Shown: one piece after another, positions 63,706 to 64,000 of the stretch
Position numbering within the stretch: the first letter of the stretch is position 1
Layout: every line of letters starts with the position of its first letter
Assembly: GCF_043290135.1 (NCBI RefSeq)
Contig: NC_134710.1
Span: 200,874,692-200,938,691, forward strand
Reading direction: 5' to 3'
DNA length: 64,000 nucleotides
Source: Rhipicephalus microplus
Taxonomy: Eukaryota; Arthropoda; Arachnida; Ixodida; Ixodidae
Notes under the pieces: model-generated
The model's input: the letters and a program-made list of their open reading frames with translations, nothing else
The model's database searches: none
What the model was told of the DNA's origin: nothing
Translations under genes and position numbers: made by a program

Positions 63706-64000
63706 TTATCAACTGCATAGCTTAAAAATAAATGAAAAACTTGACTGAACCAGCCCCGTCATCTTTCCCGACTTTCCAAAAATTACAGCGCACGCTTATG
63801 TATCGTGGTAAAGACGGTTAAATGGGTCCCACTTCAGAAGTTCCTTAATATATATGCAGATGAGATGTAATCTGTGGAATTGATAGCAGTAATGTTATAT
63901 GGCAAAAGCTTTCAAAGTTGATATTTTGGCGTATTCGTTATTCACACTTTCATCCTGTTCAATGTTTATCGTTTTGCCAAACTTGGCGCCGCAAAAGCGT
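63706..64000. other. Unassigned DNA at the window edge
   Basis: No feature recognised. Confidence 0.4.

Overview
The window looks like repeat-dense intergenic or intronic DNA from a hard tick (Ixodidae). The main evidence is a tRNA-derived SINE matching, from memory, the ixodid family Ruka. It has a tRNA-like head with A and B boxes, a body of about 150 bp and a TCAATCAATCAA tail. It occurs as seven full or nearly full copies, at least nine truncated or decayed copies and two divergent relatives. I recognise no host protein-coding gene, rRNA, functional tRNA or CRISPR array. Nearly every interpretable open frame is a retroelement remnant, and many long frames are only translations of (TA)n or (TG)n tracts.

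Layout. 1-5.4 kb: a Ruka copy with an 18-bp target-site duplication (TSD), an inverted pair of a second tRNA-headed repeat, a perfect 222-bp palindrome, a CR1-like LINE 3' end, and a third SINE type carrying an internal (TA)60. 5.4-23 kb: mostly unassigned unique-looking DNA with two Ruka copies, one other tRNA-headed SINE, a CpG-rich patch and an RTE-like LINE tail. 23.1-26.5 kb: a nearly complete Penelope-like element (reverse transcriptase plus GIY-YIG endonuclease) on the minus strand, set in a dinucleotide microsatellite, with a partial hammerhead-like fold near its 3' end. 26.8-39 kb: a CR1-like LINE tail interrupted by Ruka, nested SINE fragments, very long microsatellites, a 146-bp-period satellite and an R1-like LINE tail. 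41.9-46.8 kb: a nearly full-length L1/Tx1-like LINE (minus strand, ORF1 and ORF2 overlapping by ATGA), inserted in a composite repeat whose uninterrupted relative lies at 55.4-55.8 kb. 50.4-54 kb: a second Penelope endonuclease fragment, a Ty3/Gypsy integrase and LTR remnant, and two LINE 3' ends joined head to head. 55-64 kb: more Ruka copies, two LINE 3' ends, a Ty3/Gypsy protease-reverse transcriptase remnant and an unassigned 107-codon frame.

The elements do not form a pathway; they form an insertion history. Autonomous elements (Penelope-like, L1-like, CR1-like, R1-like, RTE-like, Ty3/Gypsy) are all broken by stops or frameshifts. The SINEs, which depend on LINE enzymes supplied in trans, include the youngest insertions by TSD quality. 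Family names rest on motif recognition without database search, and boundaries are approximate unless a TSD is cited.
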